A stretch of 64,000 bases of DNA from DASVTR01 sp036387475 (GCA_036387475.1 DASVTR010000020.1:186001-250000); one strand, 5' to 3'. Counted from the first letter of the stretch, positions 34,095-43,744 are shown. Notes: generated by a model not told the origin, from the letters alone. Numbers and translations are program-made.

Positions 34095-34824
34095 CCGCAG
34101 TTCTCCACGACGCCGCCCGGTGCGGATTGCTCTTGCGCGCGGCGTGGCCTGCTTACGAGCGTTTCTGGTTCTTCGTTAAAGCTTGCCGACGGGGATGCCT
34201 GAGACGTTCAGTCAACCCTGTCTCCCGCTCCCTTTTCGTCTGGCAGGAAGACAAGCATTTTCGTGTTTCTATCTCAATCACTTCAGCCGTGCTGAAGGGT
34301 TCGGTCAAAGCTCTGATATACATACCGTCCGTGCCTTCCACGCGATTGCCGAAGCAGCGCGCGAAACTGTAGAAAGAGTCCCGTGGCCGGAAGCAGTGCC
34401 GGAGCAAATGGCAAACTGCTTTCGGCCAGGGGACAGGGCAAGCGGCGGACCCATGTGGCACTCGTCCGCCGATTCGGGGTGAGAGACTGTCAAGCCGCGC
34501 GCACAACCTTCAGCCGCATGATTGAAAGAGGCGCTTGCTGACTCGGATTTCAAATTGGTGCGGCTATCGGACTCCGTGCGGAGAGTCCGGGAAGCGCCTC
34601 AGGCGCTTCGAGCCGCACTCTTTCACTTAACAACCCTCGTGCCGCGCCGCGTCCAAACGCCGCTTCAGTAGCCAAGTCATCAGAAGCGCTACACTTAACT
34701 TGATTCGGCTCTCTCTTGCGCTCTTGTGAACGAGCGAGAGATGGTCAATGTGACAGGTCAGGATGAGAGAGAGGCTGGCAATCTGCACGAAGAGATTTGA
34801 CAAGCGCGGCTGCGGCAGCGCACC
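34095..34824. other. Long intergenic region without a credible gene
   Basis: About 730 bases between divergent genes. Open frames on both strands up to 117 codons have no ribosome site, no recognisable domain and odd composition. The only clear structure is the branched inverted repeat at 34558-34618. Confidence 0.5.
34558..34618. other. Branched inverted-repeat element (three-way junction)
   Basis: An outer stem GTGCGGCT (34558-34565) pairs with AGCCGCAC (34611-34618). It encloses two hairpins: GGACT/AGTCC (34569-34588) and GCGCC/GGCGC (34594-34606, loop TCA). As RNA this would be a compact three-way junction about 60 bases long. It may be a small RNA, an attenuator or a remnant of a small palindromic mobile element; the sequence alone does not decide. 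Confidence 0.4.
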
Positions 34825-34900
34825 CTTCTTCATAAATCGTAACTCGTGAATCGTAGACAGGAAAAAGCAGGTCTTTCTTTCACGACTCACTACTTGAAGG
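34825..34900. repeat. Weak heptad fold-back repeat before the MFS gene
   Basis: AATCGTAACTCGTGAATCGT on the left faces CACGACTCACTACTT on the right. The pairing is less regular than in the other copies. It ends ten bases before the TTG start of the transporter. Confidence 0.45.
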
Positions 34901-34909
34901 CGGCGACTT

Positions 34910-36256
34910 TTGAACGGGAGCGCAAGCGCAGACGAAGAATTGGTGCAGCCCATCGGCTATCTCGAACTGCTACGGACGAATCGCAACTTTCGGCAACTCT
35001 GGCTGGGCCAGGTCGTCAGCCAACTCGGCGACTGGCTCAACACCATCGCCCTCTACACGATTGTCCTGCGCCTGACGGGTTCGGGCCGCGCCGTCGGCCT
35101 CGTCCTTGTCGCGCGCTTTCTTCCGACGTTCATCATTGGCCCACTTTCGGGCGTCGTCGCAGACCGCTTTAGCCGCCGCGCCGTGATGATCGTCTCGGAT
35201 TTGCTGCGCGCCGTAGTTGTCCTCGGCTTCCTCTTCGTACGCACACGGGAACACCTCTGGCTGGTCTATGTGCTGACGGTGCTGCAACTAGCGCTCTCGA
35301 CCTTTTTCGAGCCTGCGAAGTCGGCTGTCATTCCGTCAATCGTCGAGGAGCGCGAGTTGATTCCGGCCAACACCATCTCTTCCGCAACATGGTCGGCGAT
35401 GCTCACGTTGGGAGCGGCCATCGGCGGCGAGATTACGGGCTGGATTGGCACAGAGGGAGCTTTCGTCCTTGACTCGCTGACCTATCTTGCCTCCGCCGCG
35501 CTGGTCGCCAGCGTGCAATTTCCAAAACGACTGGCGCGAGAGAAAACTAAACTTACCATCAGCAAAGCTCTCGGCATCGCCGATACAATCGAAGGCGCGC
35601 GTTATGTGTTGCAGCGCCCGCGTATCTTCGCCGTGATGATGGTCAAGCCCGCCTGGGGATTGGGCGGCGGTATCTTGACGCTGCTGGCGGTCTTCGGCGA
35701 AAAGATTTTTCCCATCGGCGGACAGGCTGCGCGTGGCATCGGCGCACTCTACGCGGCGCGCGGCATCGGCACGGCCATTGGCCCAATCGTCTTTCGCCGC
35801 TTCGCAGGCGAAACGCGTGAGCGTATGCAGACGGCCATCGGCATTTCGTTTCTCATCGGCGGCCTCTTTTATATAAGCTTTGCGGGCGCGACCAATTTCG
35901 TTCTCGCCGTTATCCTGCTGGCAATCGCACACGCGGGCGGAAGCACGCTTTGGGTCAACTCGACTGTGCTCCTTCAAGCTGCTGTTGAAGACAATTTTCG
36001 CGGGCGCGTCTTCGCCGCCGAACTCGCGCTGCTAACGCTGACGATGGCAGGCTCGAATTACGTTACAGGCGAATTGCTCGACCGCTTTGGCTACTCGCCG
36101 CGTATCGTCACCGCAGGCATCGGCGTTCTCTTCATCATTCCCGGCCTCGCCTGGTTCGTCACGCGCAGATGGTGGGATAAGTCAGGAGCAGAACCGCGCG
36201 AAGGCGCTAAGGCAGAAACGAAGCTCGACGCCGAAACAGCGCAGGCCGCGCGATAA
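34910..36256 (+). CDS. MFS transporter (MFS_3 / EntS-like exporter)
   Basis: A 448-residue permease with 12 predicted membrane helices. The first helix contains FRQLWLGQVVSQLGDWLNTI, followed by the typical loop 2-3 motif GVVADRFSRRAVMIVSD. This subgroup (EntS-like) mostly exports small molecules such as siderophores, but no biosynthetic genes are adjacent, so the substrate is unknown. It begins with TTG at 34910. The CBM9-like gene follows after about 28 bases. Confidence 0.87.
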   Translation: MNGSASADEELVQPIGYLELLRTNRNFRQLWLGQVVSQLGDWLNTIALYTIVLRLTGSGRAVGLVLVARFLPTFIIGPLSGVVADRFSRRAVMIVSDLLRAVVVLGFLFVRTREHLWLVYVLTVLQLALSTFFEPAKSAVIPSIVEERELIPANTISSATWSAMLTLGAAIGGEITGWIGTEGAFVLDSLTYLASAALVASVQFPKRLAREKTKLTISKALGIADTIEGARYVLQRPRIFAVMMVKPAWGLGGGILTLLAVFGEKIFPIGGQAARGIGALYAARGIGTAIGPIVFRRFAGETRERMQTAIGISFLIGGLFYISFAGATNFVLAVILLAIAHAGGSTLWVNSTVLLQAAVEDNFRGRVFAAELALLTLTMAGSNYVTGELLDRFGYSPRIVTAGIGVLFIIPGLAWFVTRRWWDKSGAEPREGAKAETKLDAETAQAAR

Positions 36257-36284
36257 ATGGAGCGCGTCTCAAAGCAGCTTGAAA

Positions 36285-36941
36285 ATGAAAATGGAAGCTA
36301 ACGATTTAATCAAGGCACACTACACGAGCGTTCAACTAGCCTGCACCGATCTGGACAAAGACGAGTGGGCGCGCGCCAGTGCAACCGTAATCTCGCGCTA
36401 CTGGTCGGGCGCAGAAGCTCCGCAGGCGCGGCAGGCGGAAGCGCGCATCATCTGGTCAAAGGATGCGCTCTCGGTTCGCTTCGTCTGTCGTCAGGATGAG
36501 CCGCTTGTCATGAGCGCAGCGCCGCAAGTAGAACGAAAAACAGTTGGGCTATGGGAACGCGACGTGTGCGAAATCTTCGTCGCACCCGATGCGGAGAATC
36601 CACAGCGTTATCTGGAATTTGAAGCAGCGCCGAGCGGCGAATGGCTAGACCTTGCCGTCGAGTATAAGGAAGCGGGACGCGAAGCCGACTGGGATTTCAA
36701 TTCCGGGATGACCGTCGCCGCGCGCATCCGCGAGGGATTCGTCACGATTGCGCTTTGCGTTCCGTGGGCGGCCTTCGGACGCGAGCCTCATGCGAATGAA
36801 CGCTGGCGCGTCAATCTCTTTCGCTGCGTCGGCGCTGGCGCGTCACGCGGTTACCTCGCATGGCAGCCGACACGCACAACGCAACCCAACTTTCACGTCC
36901 CCTCTGCCTTCGGCTGGCTACTCTTCAACGATGAAGGATGA
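36285..36941 (+). CDS. CBM9-like domain protein
   Basis: About 218 residues forming one carbohydrate-binding family 9-like beta-sandwich: ARIIWSKDALSVRFVCRQDE, WERDVCEIFVAPDAENPQRY, YLEFEAAPSGEWLDL, and C-terminal YLAWQPTRTTQPNFHVPSAF. No signal peptide is present. Such solitary domains are common in Acidobacteriota and have no settled function. ATG at 36285 or 36291 is preferred; the frame extends upstream over the MFS gene end without support. The last codons (NDEG-stop) are made of the ATGAACG-type repeat that follows. Confidence 0.8.
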   Translation: MKMEANDLIKAHYTSVQLACTDLDKDEWARASATVISRYWSGAEAPQARQAEARIIWSKDALSVRFVCRQDEPLVMSAAPQVERKTVGLWERDVCEIFVAPDAENPQRYLEFEAAPSGEWLDLAVEYKEAGREADWDFNSGMTVAARIREGFVTIALCVPWAAFGREPHANERWRVNLFRCVGAGASRGYLAWQPTRTTQPNFHVPSAFGWLLFNDEG

Positions 36942-37012
36942 ACGATGAACGCGGAATAAAAGACTAGCTCTTTAAAGTTCATCGTTCATCGTTCCGCGTT
37001 CATCCTTTCGTC
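36929..37012. repeat. Heptad fold-back repeat spanning two convergent gene ends
   Basis: The left arm (36929-36956) has ACGATGAAGGATGAACG words. The right arm (36978-37012) has TTCATCGTTCATCGTTCCGC. The stop codons of the CBM9-like gene (36939-36941) and the PilZ gene (37000-37002) both lie inside the arms. The same words occur at 41113-41214. Confidence 0.82.
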
Positions 37013-37461
37013 GCACCTACTGTGGTCGTCAGTTTTTCCAGATAAGCGTTGTAGCGTACACGTTCCTGCTGGCCCATCTGAGTAATCCGCACGCCGACGA
37101 TGTAGCCTGTGTCTTTGGCGTCATCTTCGAGAGGGCTGTAGCGCACGGGCATGGCCTGTAGCTGGATAGGGCCAGTCGGGAGTTTGAGCGTGATGTCGAG
37201 CGTTCTGTCCTGATTGGTTAGATATTGCCCGCCGATGTGTATTGCAGGCACGATGAGGGCCAGCCCGCTCTCGCTGATGTCGCGCGTATAGCCCGCGAGC
37301 CTGAGCGGCGGGCCGCCTGCCTCCGCTTTGTTTACGCCCTCGCTCAAGGAAATGCTGAGGATGAGCGCGGCATCAAGATGCGTCGTGTATCGCGGGGCGG
37401 CGCGACGATTGCCGACGTGCTGGCGTAGTTGACTAATGATGGAGCGGAGGAATTCCGGCAT
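37000..37461 (-). CDS. PilZ-domain protein
   Basis: A 153-residue PilZ protein. The c-di-GMP-binding motif begins with RAAPRYTTHLDAALILS (RxxxR-like) and is completed by GYTRDISESGLALIVPAIHI (the D/NxSxxG motif). It would bind c-di-GMP and modulate a partner protein. The bifunctional cyclase/phosphodiesterase gene lies nearby at 32109. The last residues (VGATKG) are encoded in a fold-back repeat. Confidence 0.87.
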   Translation of the reverse strand: MPEFLRSIISQLRQHVGNRRAAPRYTTHLDAALILSISLSEGVNKAEAGGPPLRLAGYTRDISESGLALIVPAIHIGGQYLTNQDRTLDITLKLPTGPIQLQAMPVRYSPLEDDAKDTGYIVGVRITQMGQQERVRYNAYLEKLTTTVGATKG

Positions 37462-37550
37462 GAGGATAAATTTAACACATGCCGAGGGTGAAAAGCTTAA
37501 TTCGTCTGAAAGATTACAGGCTCAAGCAGAGCGGACAACGAAAAGCGCGG

Positions 37551-37648
37551 TTTCACGCTGGAGGCGCAAAGAAGAGAAAAACCAAAGCTCGCAAAGAAGC
37601 AGTTCAATGCTTTGCGCCTTCTGTTTTTCTTTGTGCCTTTGCGTGAAA
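37551..37648. repeat. Heptad fold-back repeat (GGCGCAAAG type)
   Basis: The left arm (37551-37596) is TTTCACGCTGGAGGCGCAAA and onward. The right arm (37610-37648) ends CTTTGTGCCTTTGCGTGAAA. It shares words with the copy at 24298-24403, 13 kb away. Confidence 0.8.
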
Positions 37649-37682
37649 TGTCTTTTCTTCTAACTAACACAATTCTTGCGGG

Positions 37683-38474
37683 TCACTGTTTTCCGGCGAC
37701 GACGAGCGGCTTGCCGCCGACATCCGCGCTCTTGATTCCAGATTGATCCATGTAGAAGGAGAGGCGACCCGTGCGGTTGTAGCGCTCCGGTTCGGCCCTG
37801 ACCGAATAACTCTTTCCATCCTTCTCAAGATTGATGGTGAAGCGATAGCCTGTGGATTCCGTGCCCTCCAAATCCTTAGGCACGAGCGCGGCAGCAATCA
37901 GTGTCGGCAGATCGGCAAAAGTATTGTTGTGCTGCGAGCTATAGGCAAGCTCGGCGAGTTGTATGCGCTGCAACATCTCTTTGACTTCGCCTTCGTGTAC
38001 CTCGATGCGGGTTTTGAAGAAAAAGTCTTTACCGCTCTGCTTAACCAGATCGTAGTCGCTCTTTTCGCCGACAATCCATTGGCCGTCAACACGCAGGAGC
38101 GGAACAGGCGCGGGCGGCGCATCCTGAGCGTCGTCCGCCATTTTCACAAAGACGCTGGCCGTTTCACCACTCAACTGTTCGCCCTTAACCTCGACCTTCT
38201 CCGCGCCCATCGCCATCTTTTCAAAATCAGGCCGCAACTCGTCAATCTCCGCCGCGCTCAAGCCTTCAATCGCAGGCTTATAGACGGACATCGAGAGCGC
38301 TTCGCGGAAACGTTTCTGGCTCAGTGCCTTGTAAAACTCGCGCACGGTTTCCGTCGGTGTCCTGGCTTGATTATTCTGCGCAGGAGCGTCCGCAAAAGCG
38401 CCCGCAATGAAGAGCAACAGGGCGGCGAGCGAAACTGAAAAGATGCGCGAAGAAAAACGTTTTGGATAAATCAT
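37683..38474 (-). CDS. Secreted NTF2-like protein with pilin-like C-terminus
   Basis: A 263-residue protein with a signal peptide (IFSVSLAALLLFIAGAFA). An NTF2/SnoaL-like domain (about 40-140, TVREFYKALSQKRFREALSM) is followed by a C-terminal region like the globular part of type II secretion pseudopilins (LAYSSQHNNTFADLPTLIAA, STGYRFTINLEKDGKSYSV). The combination is often seen in Acidobacteriota without a known role. No prepilin peptidase site is present, so it is a soluble or periplasmic relative rather than a pilin. Confidence 0.72.
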   Translation of the reverse strand: MIYPKRFSSRIFSVSLAALLLFIAGAFADAPAQNNQARTPTETVREFYKALSQKRFREALSMSVYKPAIEGLSAAEIDELRPDFEKMAMGAEKVEVKGEQLSGETASVFVKMADDAQDAPPAPVPLLRVDGQWIVGEKSDYDLVKQSGKDFFFKTRIEVHEGEVKEMLQRIQLAELAYSSQHNNTFADLPTLIAAALVPKDLEGTESTGYRFTINLEKDGKSYSVRAEPERYNRTGRLSFYMDQSGIKSADVGGKPLVVAGKQ

Positions 38475-38584
38475 GATGCAACCTGCCTGATAAGCATTGA
38501 AATGGCGGCGCGCTCGTGGTTTGCCCGTAGAGCGCGCCGCACATTGATAGAGTAGCGAAAAGAGAAAAACGTTGCCGCCCGCCT

Positions 38585-40990
38585 TTATTCCCTGAATCTG
38601 GGTGGCGGTGGCGGCGTCGCCGTTTCACGCGCTCCTCCACCCATCACCATCTCTCTTCCGACCATGTAGAGGAAGATTGTCAGCAGAGCGAAAGGTATCA
38701 GCGACAGTACGTCTGCATACCCGCCTTCAAAAAACGGATTATGCGCCTTCGACCATTCCTCTATGCCTTTGGTCGTATCGGTCAAAAATCCCGCCATAAA
38801 CGCGATGACGATTCCGGCGATTGCGCCTCCGGCGATATAGCCGGAAGCCATCAACACGCCCGGACTCTTATCCCCTTCGGCGACCAGTTGCTCTTCTGTC
38901 AAATTACGGTGGCGCAGTTTCTTACGCAGGTTCAAGTCAACCAGATAACGTACAAGCCCGCCGATGAAGATTGGCGCGGAAGACGAAAGCGGCAGATAAA
39001 CGCCGACGGCAAACGCCAGCGACGGAATCCCCGACATCTCCAGCACAATCGCGATCATCACGCCCAAGAGCACAAGTCCCCAAGGCAACTTGCGGTCGAG
39101 CACGCCCTTGATGATGTAGGACATCAGCGTCGCCTTCGGCGCGTCGAACTTCGAGACCGCTGTTCCGTCGGGTCTGACTTTTTCCGTTCCGTTGATTCCG
39201 GGGTCAACCCTGTACTTGGGCACGCCCTGATTGTCAATCAGATACTTTCCTGCCGGTGCGATGCTGGTGTCTGTGTTGTGCCAGACTCTATAGCTGTTGC
39301 TGTCGGCTGCCGCTTCCGGCCCTTGTATCTGTTCTGTTGCGCCTAGCTGCTCCGGGGCGATACGGTATTCTGCCGGAAACTCTTTGACCGGCGCGTAGAC
39401 GGTCGCCGCGTTGTTCAGGTTGAGCAGGATTGGCCCAAGAATCAGGGCGGACGCACCCGCGCCGATGAGAATGGCTATCTGCTGGTACTTGGGAGTCGCG
39501 CCGACGAGAAAGCCGGTTTTCAAGTCCTGCGAAGTCGTGCCGCCGTTTGACGCGGCGATGCAGACGATGGCTCCGATTGAGAGCGCCGTGACAAAGTAGG
39601 CAGGGCCTGTCCACCCGACGACCAGAAAAATCAGGCAGGTCAGAAGCAGCGTTGCCACCGTCATGCCGGAAATTGGATTTGAAGACGACCCGATCTCGCC
39701 CGTCAGGCGAGAGGAAACCGTCACGAACAAAAAGCCGAAAGCAATAATCATCAACGCGCCGAGGATGGCAACCAGCGGATTAATTTGCAGCCCCAACTGC
39801 GGGAAAAGCACAATCGCCAGTATCAACAGGACGATGCCGATGAGGACTAACTTCATCGACAGGTCTTGGTCAGTGCGCGGCGCGGAAGCCGCCTGCGCCT
39901 GCCCGCCACGCAAATCTCTCAGCCCGCCTTTGAGTCCGTGCCAGATGGTCGGAAGCGAGCGGAAGAGGCTGATGATGCCGCCCGCCGCGACCGCGCCCGC
40001 GCCGATGTAGAGGACGTAAGCGCCGCGAATCTCGTTTGGCCCCATCTCGCTGATGAGTTTTTCTCCCGGCGGCAGCACCGCCGTCATCCCCTCGCCGAAG
40101 AATTTAATCGCCGGAATCAACACCAGATAGGCCAGCACGCCGCCCGCCGCCATAATCGAAGCGATGCGTGGGCCAATGATGTAGCCGACGCCCAGAAGCG
40201 CCGGGTTGACTTCGGCGCCGATGGAGCCTGCCTTGAGCGGAGAGCCGAAGACTTTTTCGGGAATCTCCTTCCAGCCGTAGAGCGCTTTATTCAAAGTCTG
40301 GTAGAGAAAGCCGATGCCGAAGCCTGCGAAGATCGTCTTCGCGCCGATGTTGCTTGCGCCCGCCGCAGCCATCTCCGCCTTCGCTTCGTCCGAGGCCGCA
40401 GCCTTCGATTCATCCGAGGCTCCCACTTTCAGAACTTCGGCGCAGGCCGTTCCCTCCGGGTACTTCAAAAGCCCATGCTGCTGAACAATCAGAGCGCGCC
40501 GCAAGGGAATCATCATCAGGATGCCGAGCAGTCCGCCGAGCACGGAGACCAGCAGCACGCGCGTCATCTCCAGATCAAAGCCCAGAATCATAATCGCGGG
40601 CATCGTCACGCCGACGCCAAACGCGATTGATTCGCCCGCCGAGCCTGCCGTCTGAACGATGTTGTTTTCCAGAATCGTCGCGTTTTTCCCCAAGCCGAGC
40701 GACGAGATGAGGCGAAAAATCGTAATCGAAATGACGGCGACCGGAATCGAAGCGCTCACCGTCAGCCCGACCTTCAAAACGAGGTAGAGCGACGACGCGC
40801 CGAAAACCATGCCGAGCAGCGTCCCGACGATCAGGGCGCGCGGCGTCAATTCGCGCATAGCGGTGCTGGCCGGAATGTACGGTCTAAAGCTGGCGGCCAG
40901 CGGATTCTCCGGCTTGGCTCCGACGATATCTGGATATTCGTTAACGTCGGCAACGTCCGGCTTGGCAGTATCAACGGTTTCAGTCGCCAT
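38585..40990 (-). CDS. OPT-family oligopeptide transporter
   Basis: An 801-residue membrane protein from ATG at 40990 (MATETVDTAKPDV). ASFRPYIPASTAMRELTPRA is followed by GTLLGMVFGASSLYLVLKVG, the N-terminal signature of bacterial OPT proteins. About 14-16 membrane helices are present, along with a periplasmic or cytoplasmic insertion of about 100 residues near 590-690 (TEQIQGPEAAADSNSYRVWH onward). It imports peptides or peptide-like metal chelates. Its neighbour on the other side is a metallocarboxypeptidase, which fits peptide use. Confidence 0.92.
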   Translation of the reverse strand: MATETVDTAKPDVADVNEYPDIVGAKPENPLAASFRPYIPASTAMRELTPRALIVGTLLGMVFGASSLYLVLKVGLTVSASIPVAVISITIFRLISSLGLGKNATILENNIVQTAGSAGESIAFGVGVTMPAIMILGFDLEMTRVLLVSVLGGLLGILMMIPLRRALIVQQHGLLKYPEGTACAEVLKVGASDESKAAASDEAKAEMAAAGASNIGAKTIFAGFGIGFLYQTLNKALYGWKEIPEKVFGSPLKAGSIGAEVNPALLGVGYIIGPRIASIMAAGGVLAYLVLIPAIKFFGEGMTAVLPPGEKLISEMGPNEIRGAYVLYIGAGAVAAGGIISLFRSLPTIWHGLKGGLRDLRGGQAQAASAPRTDQDLSMKLVLIGIVLLILAIVLFPQLGLQINPLVAILGALMIIAFGFLFVTVSSRLTGEIGSSSNPISGMTVATLLLTCLIFLVVGWTGPAYFVTALSIGAIVCIAASNGGTTSQDLKTGFLVGATPKYQQIAILIGAGASALILGPILLNLNNAATVYAPVKEFPAEYRIAPEQLGATEQIQGPEAAADSNSYRVWHNTDTSIAPAGKYLIDNQGVPKYRVDPGINGTEKVRPDGTAVSKFDAPKATLMSYIIKGVLDRKLPWGLVLLGVMIAIVLEMSGIPSLAFAVGVYLPLSSSAPIFIGGLVRYLVDLNLRKKLRHRNLTEEQLVAEGDKSPGVLMASGYIAGGAIAGIVIAFMAGFLTDTTKGIEEWSKAHNPFFEGGYADVLSLIPFALLTIFLYMVGREMVMGGGARETATPPPPPRFRE

Positions 40991-41112
40991 TAGTCGAATG
41001 ACCTCCGAAGTAGATTCGTAAAAAAGGGGAGCGATAGGGATTTTCGCCGCTACTTTACCTCTCTCTGAACGCCAGAGCAAGCCGTATTTCAATAATTTCC
41101 AACAGTTTCAAC

Positions 41113-41214
41113 CGAAACGATGAAGGCCGAGCGATGAACGCGGAACGATGAACGCGGAATGAAAGACCAGCTATTTGTACTTCATCGTTCCGCGTTCATC
41201 CTTCATCGTTTCTC
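41113..41214. repeat. Heptad fold-back repeat (ATGAACG/CGGAACG type)
   Basis: The left arm (41113-41162) contains two ATGAACGCGGAACG-type words. The right arm (41180-41214) reads CTTCATCGTTCCGCGTTCAT and onward. It lies between the divergent OPT and M14 peptidase genes, so both promoters must fit around it. Confidence 0.82.
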
Positions 41215-41313
41215 CTGCTGCTCTTTCACCCTTCGCTCGTTTCCATTACACTGGCGGCGCACGTTCTTTCCCTTAGTTTAGATTTCAAAATTTACTGATG
41301 GAGCTTTCGACGA

Positions 41314-43701
41314 ATGCGTTCACGCACGCTCCCACTCCTGCTTCTCGCAACCTTCATCGTTTCATTCCCTGCGACGCCGGGAGCGATAAGCGCGCAGGGC
41401 AGCAAACCAGGACTGACGACAACGCGGTCGCTTGCGCGCGTGCCCGCGCCGGAAGACGTGCTGGGATTTCGCCCCGGCGATGACCGCAGGCTGGCGAGTT
41501 GGAGTCAGGTCGTTGAATACTTCAAAAAGCTCGACGCCGCGAGCGACCGCGTAAAGTTTGAAGAATTGGGACGCTCGACTTTGAACGCGCCGTTTGTGAT
41601 GGCGACTATCAGCGCGCCGGAGAACCTGGCGCGCCTGGACGAGTTTAAGGAGATTCAAGCTGCGCTCGCAGACCCGCGCACGCTTGGGCCAAATGCTGAG
41701 CGCAAAGCGCGACGGCTCATCGCGCGTGGCAAAACAATCGTGCTCATTACCTGCGGCATACATTCCACAGAGGTCGGCTCTTATCTCTCAAGTATGTTGA
41801 TCGCGCACCGCCTGGCTTCGAGCGACGAACCATCCGTTCAGAAAATCCTGCGCGAGACGATTGTGCTGCTCGTGCCGTCGCTCAATCCTGACGGCGTTGA
41901 CATCGTTAAGAACTGGTATGACAAAACGCTCGACACCGCTTTTGAAGGCACAGACCCGCCCATGCTCTATCACAAATATGTGGGCCACGATAACAACCGC
42001 GACTGGTATGCCTTCACACAAGACGAGACGCAGATAACAGTGGATAAGATTCACAACGTCTGGCGTCCACAGATCGTGCACGACATACATCAGCAGGGCG
42101 CTTACGGCGCGCGGCTCTTTTTGCCGCCCTACATGCCGCCCGTCGAACCGAACGTGCCCAAACAGATTACCGAAGGCTTTACGAAACTCGGCACGGCGAT
42201 GTCGCAGGAGTTGCGCGCCGCCGGATTTAAAGGCATCACCAACAATTCGACCTACGATGCATGGACGCCCGCACGCGCCTACTCGCACTATCACGGCGGC
42301 GTACGCATTCTCTCCGAGACAGCCTCGGCCCGGCTCGCCTCGCCCATCAACGTTCCGTTCGATGAACTACGCACGCGCGGCGACGGCTACGACCCGCAGA
42401 AAGAGTCGGACAAGTTTTCTCCCGTCTGGCGCGGCGGAGAGTGGCGCTTGCGCGACATCACCAACTACATGACGAGCGCTGCCTTCTCGCTCCTCGATCA
42501 TGCCGCGCAGAATCGCGTGCGTTGGCTGACCAGGTTTTACGAGATTGGGAAGGAAGCCGTGCGGCCACGCCGCAAAGGTGAGCTATGGGGCTATCAACTC
42601 GTGCCCACATCAAAAAATTATTTACTACTAATAGCCGCACTGCAAAGGGGCGGTGTCCAGGTTGATTGGTGCGAAACAGGAAAACGCAGAAACAGTGCGA
42701 TTTCTGTTGCGCAGTATGTGAAACTCGCTCAACCCTATGGTGCTTTTGCCAAAGCATTGCTTGAGAATCAAGCTTATCCGAATTTGCGCGACGCAGCAGG
42801 ACAGCCCGTCGCGCCTTACGATGTCACGGCGCATACGCTGTCTTTAATGACTGGCGTGGACGTTAAGCCTGTCTATGCTCCGTTTCAGTGTAAGGAAGCA
42901 GAATGGTGCGACGATAATCATTTGCCTGTTTATGCTTTGGATAAAAGAGTGGCGATTTATAAATCGAGCATTCCTTCGATGGACGAAGGCTGGACGCGTT
43001 GGGTCTTACAGCAAAACGGCAACTTTTATCCCTATCAGGAGATAAACGACGCCAAAGCAGATAAACCGCCGTTCTCCTCTCTCGGAGATGCGGAAGCGCG
43101 CCGGGGAAACCTGCGCGCTAAGTATGACACAATTATTCTTCCTGACCAGTCGGCGCGCGCCATTCTTAATGGTCATAAACTAGGCACAATGCCCGAAGAG
43201 TATACGGGCGGGCTGGGCGCTAAGGGCGCGCAGGCATTGCGCGAGTTTGTCGAAGAAGGCGGGACGCTCATCGCGCTGAACCGTGCGTCTGCTTTCGCCA
43301 TCGAGCAATTCAAGTTGCCCGTGCGCGACATCACAGAAGGACTAAAGCGCACGGAGTTTTACGCGCCCGGCTCAATTCTCAGGACTGAGATAGACACGAC
43401 ACATCCGATTGCTCAGGGCATGCCGCGCGAGTCAATCGCGTGGGTGGAAAATTCGCCCGTGTTTGAGATTAAGAGCGACCCGGCGGCGCTGGCTCGCGTC
43501 CGCATCATCGCGCGCTACCCGTCAAACGCGGGGCCGCTGCTCTCCGGCTGGCTGCTCGGCGGCGAAAGAATCAGAGGCAAAGCCGCGTTGGTCGAGGTGG
43601 GATTGGGGCGCGGGCGTATCTATCTTTTCGGCTTTCGCCCGCAGTATCGCGGGCAATCGCTGGCAACCTACCCGCTCTTTTTTAACGCCATCAATACGTG
43701 A
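41314..43701 (+). CDS. Secreted M14-family zinc metallocarboxypeptidase
   Basis: A 795-residue exported peptidase. The signal peptide is RTLPLLLLATFIVSFPATPG. The M14 zinc site HxxE is in ITCGIHSTEVGSYLSS, with LVPSLNPDGVDIV, DNNRDWYAFTQDE and HDIHQQGAYGARLFLPP supplying the further zinc His and active-site surroundings. The C-terminal third looks like a glutamine amidotransferase-like flavodoxin fold (TIILPDQSARAILNGH, EEYTGGLGAKGAQALREFVE), a known companion of bacterial M14 proteins. Codon usage is clearly more AT-rich from about 42600 to 43070 than in the rest of the gene. Confidence 0.88.
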   Translation: MRSRTLPLLLLATFIVSFPATPGAISAQGSKPGLTTTRSLARVPAPEDVLGFRPGDDRRLASWSQVVEYFKKLDAASDRVKFEELGRSTLNAPFVMATISAPENLARLDEFKEIQAALADPRTLGPNAERKARRLIARGKTIVLITCGIHSTEVGSYLSSMLIAHRLASSDEPSVQKILRETIVLLVPSLNPDGVDIVKNWYDKTLDTAFEGTDPPMLYHKYVGHDNNRDWYAFTQDETQITVDKIHNVWRPQIVHDIHQQGAYGARLFLPPYMPPVEPNVPKQITEGFTKLGTAMSQELRAAGFKGITNNSTYDAWTPARAYSHYHGGVRILSETASARLASPINVPFDELRTRGDGYDPQKESDKFSPVWRGGEWRLRDITNYMTSAAFSLLDHAAQNRVRWLTRFYEIGKEAVRPRRKGELWGYQLVPTSKNYLLLIAALQRGGVQVDWCETGKRRNSAISVAQYVKLAQPYGAFAKALLENQAYPNLRDAAGQPVAPYDVTAHTLSLMTGVDVKPVYAPFQCKEAEWCDDNHLPVYALDKRVAIYKSSIPSMDEGWTRWVLQQNGNFYPYQEINDAKADKPPFSSLGDAEARRGNLRAKYDTIILPDQSARAILNGHKLGTMPEEYTGGLGAKGAQALREFVEEGGTLIALNRASAFAIEQFKLPVRDITEGLKRTEFYAPGSILRTEIDTTHPIAQGMPRESIAWVENSPVFEIKSDPAALARVRIIARYPSNAGPLLSGWLLGGERIRGKAALVEVGLGRGRIYLFGFRPQYRGQSLATYPLFFNAINT

Positions 43702-43744
43702 ACTCTTGATGGCCCATTGACGACCCTGCGATGGAGGGTTTGTG

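Noticed and set aside
34153..34553. Open frames of 82-117 codons on both strands upstream of the MFS gene
   Set aside because: They overlap each other, have no ribosome site or domain, and their composition does not follow the codon bias of neighbouring genes.
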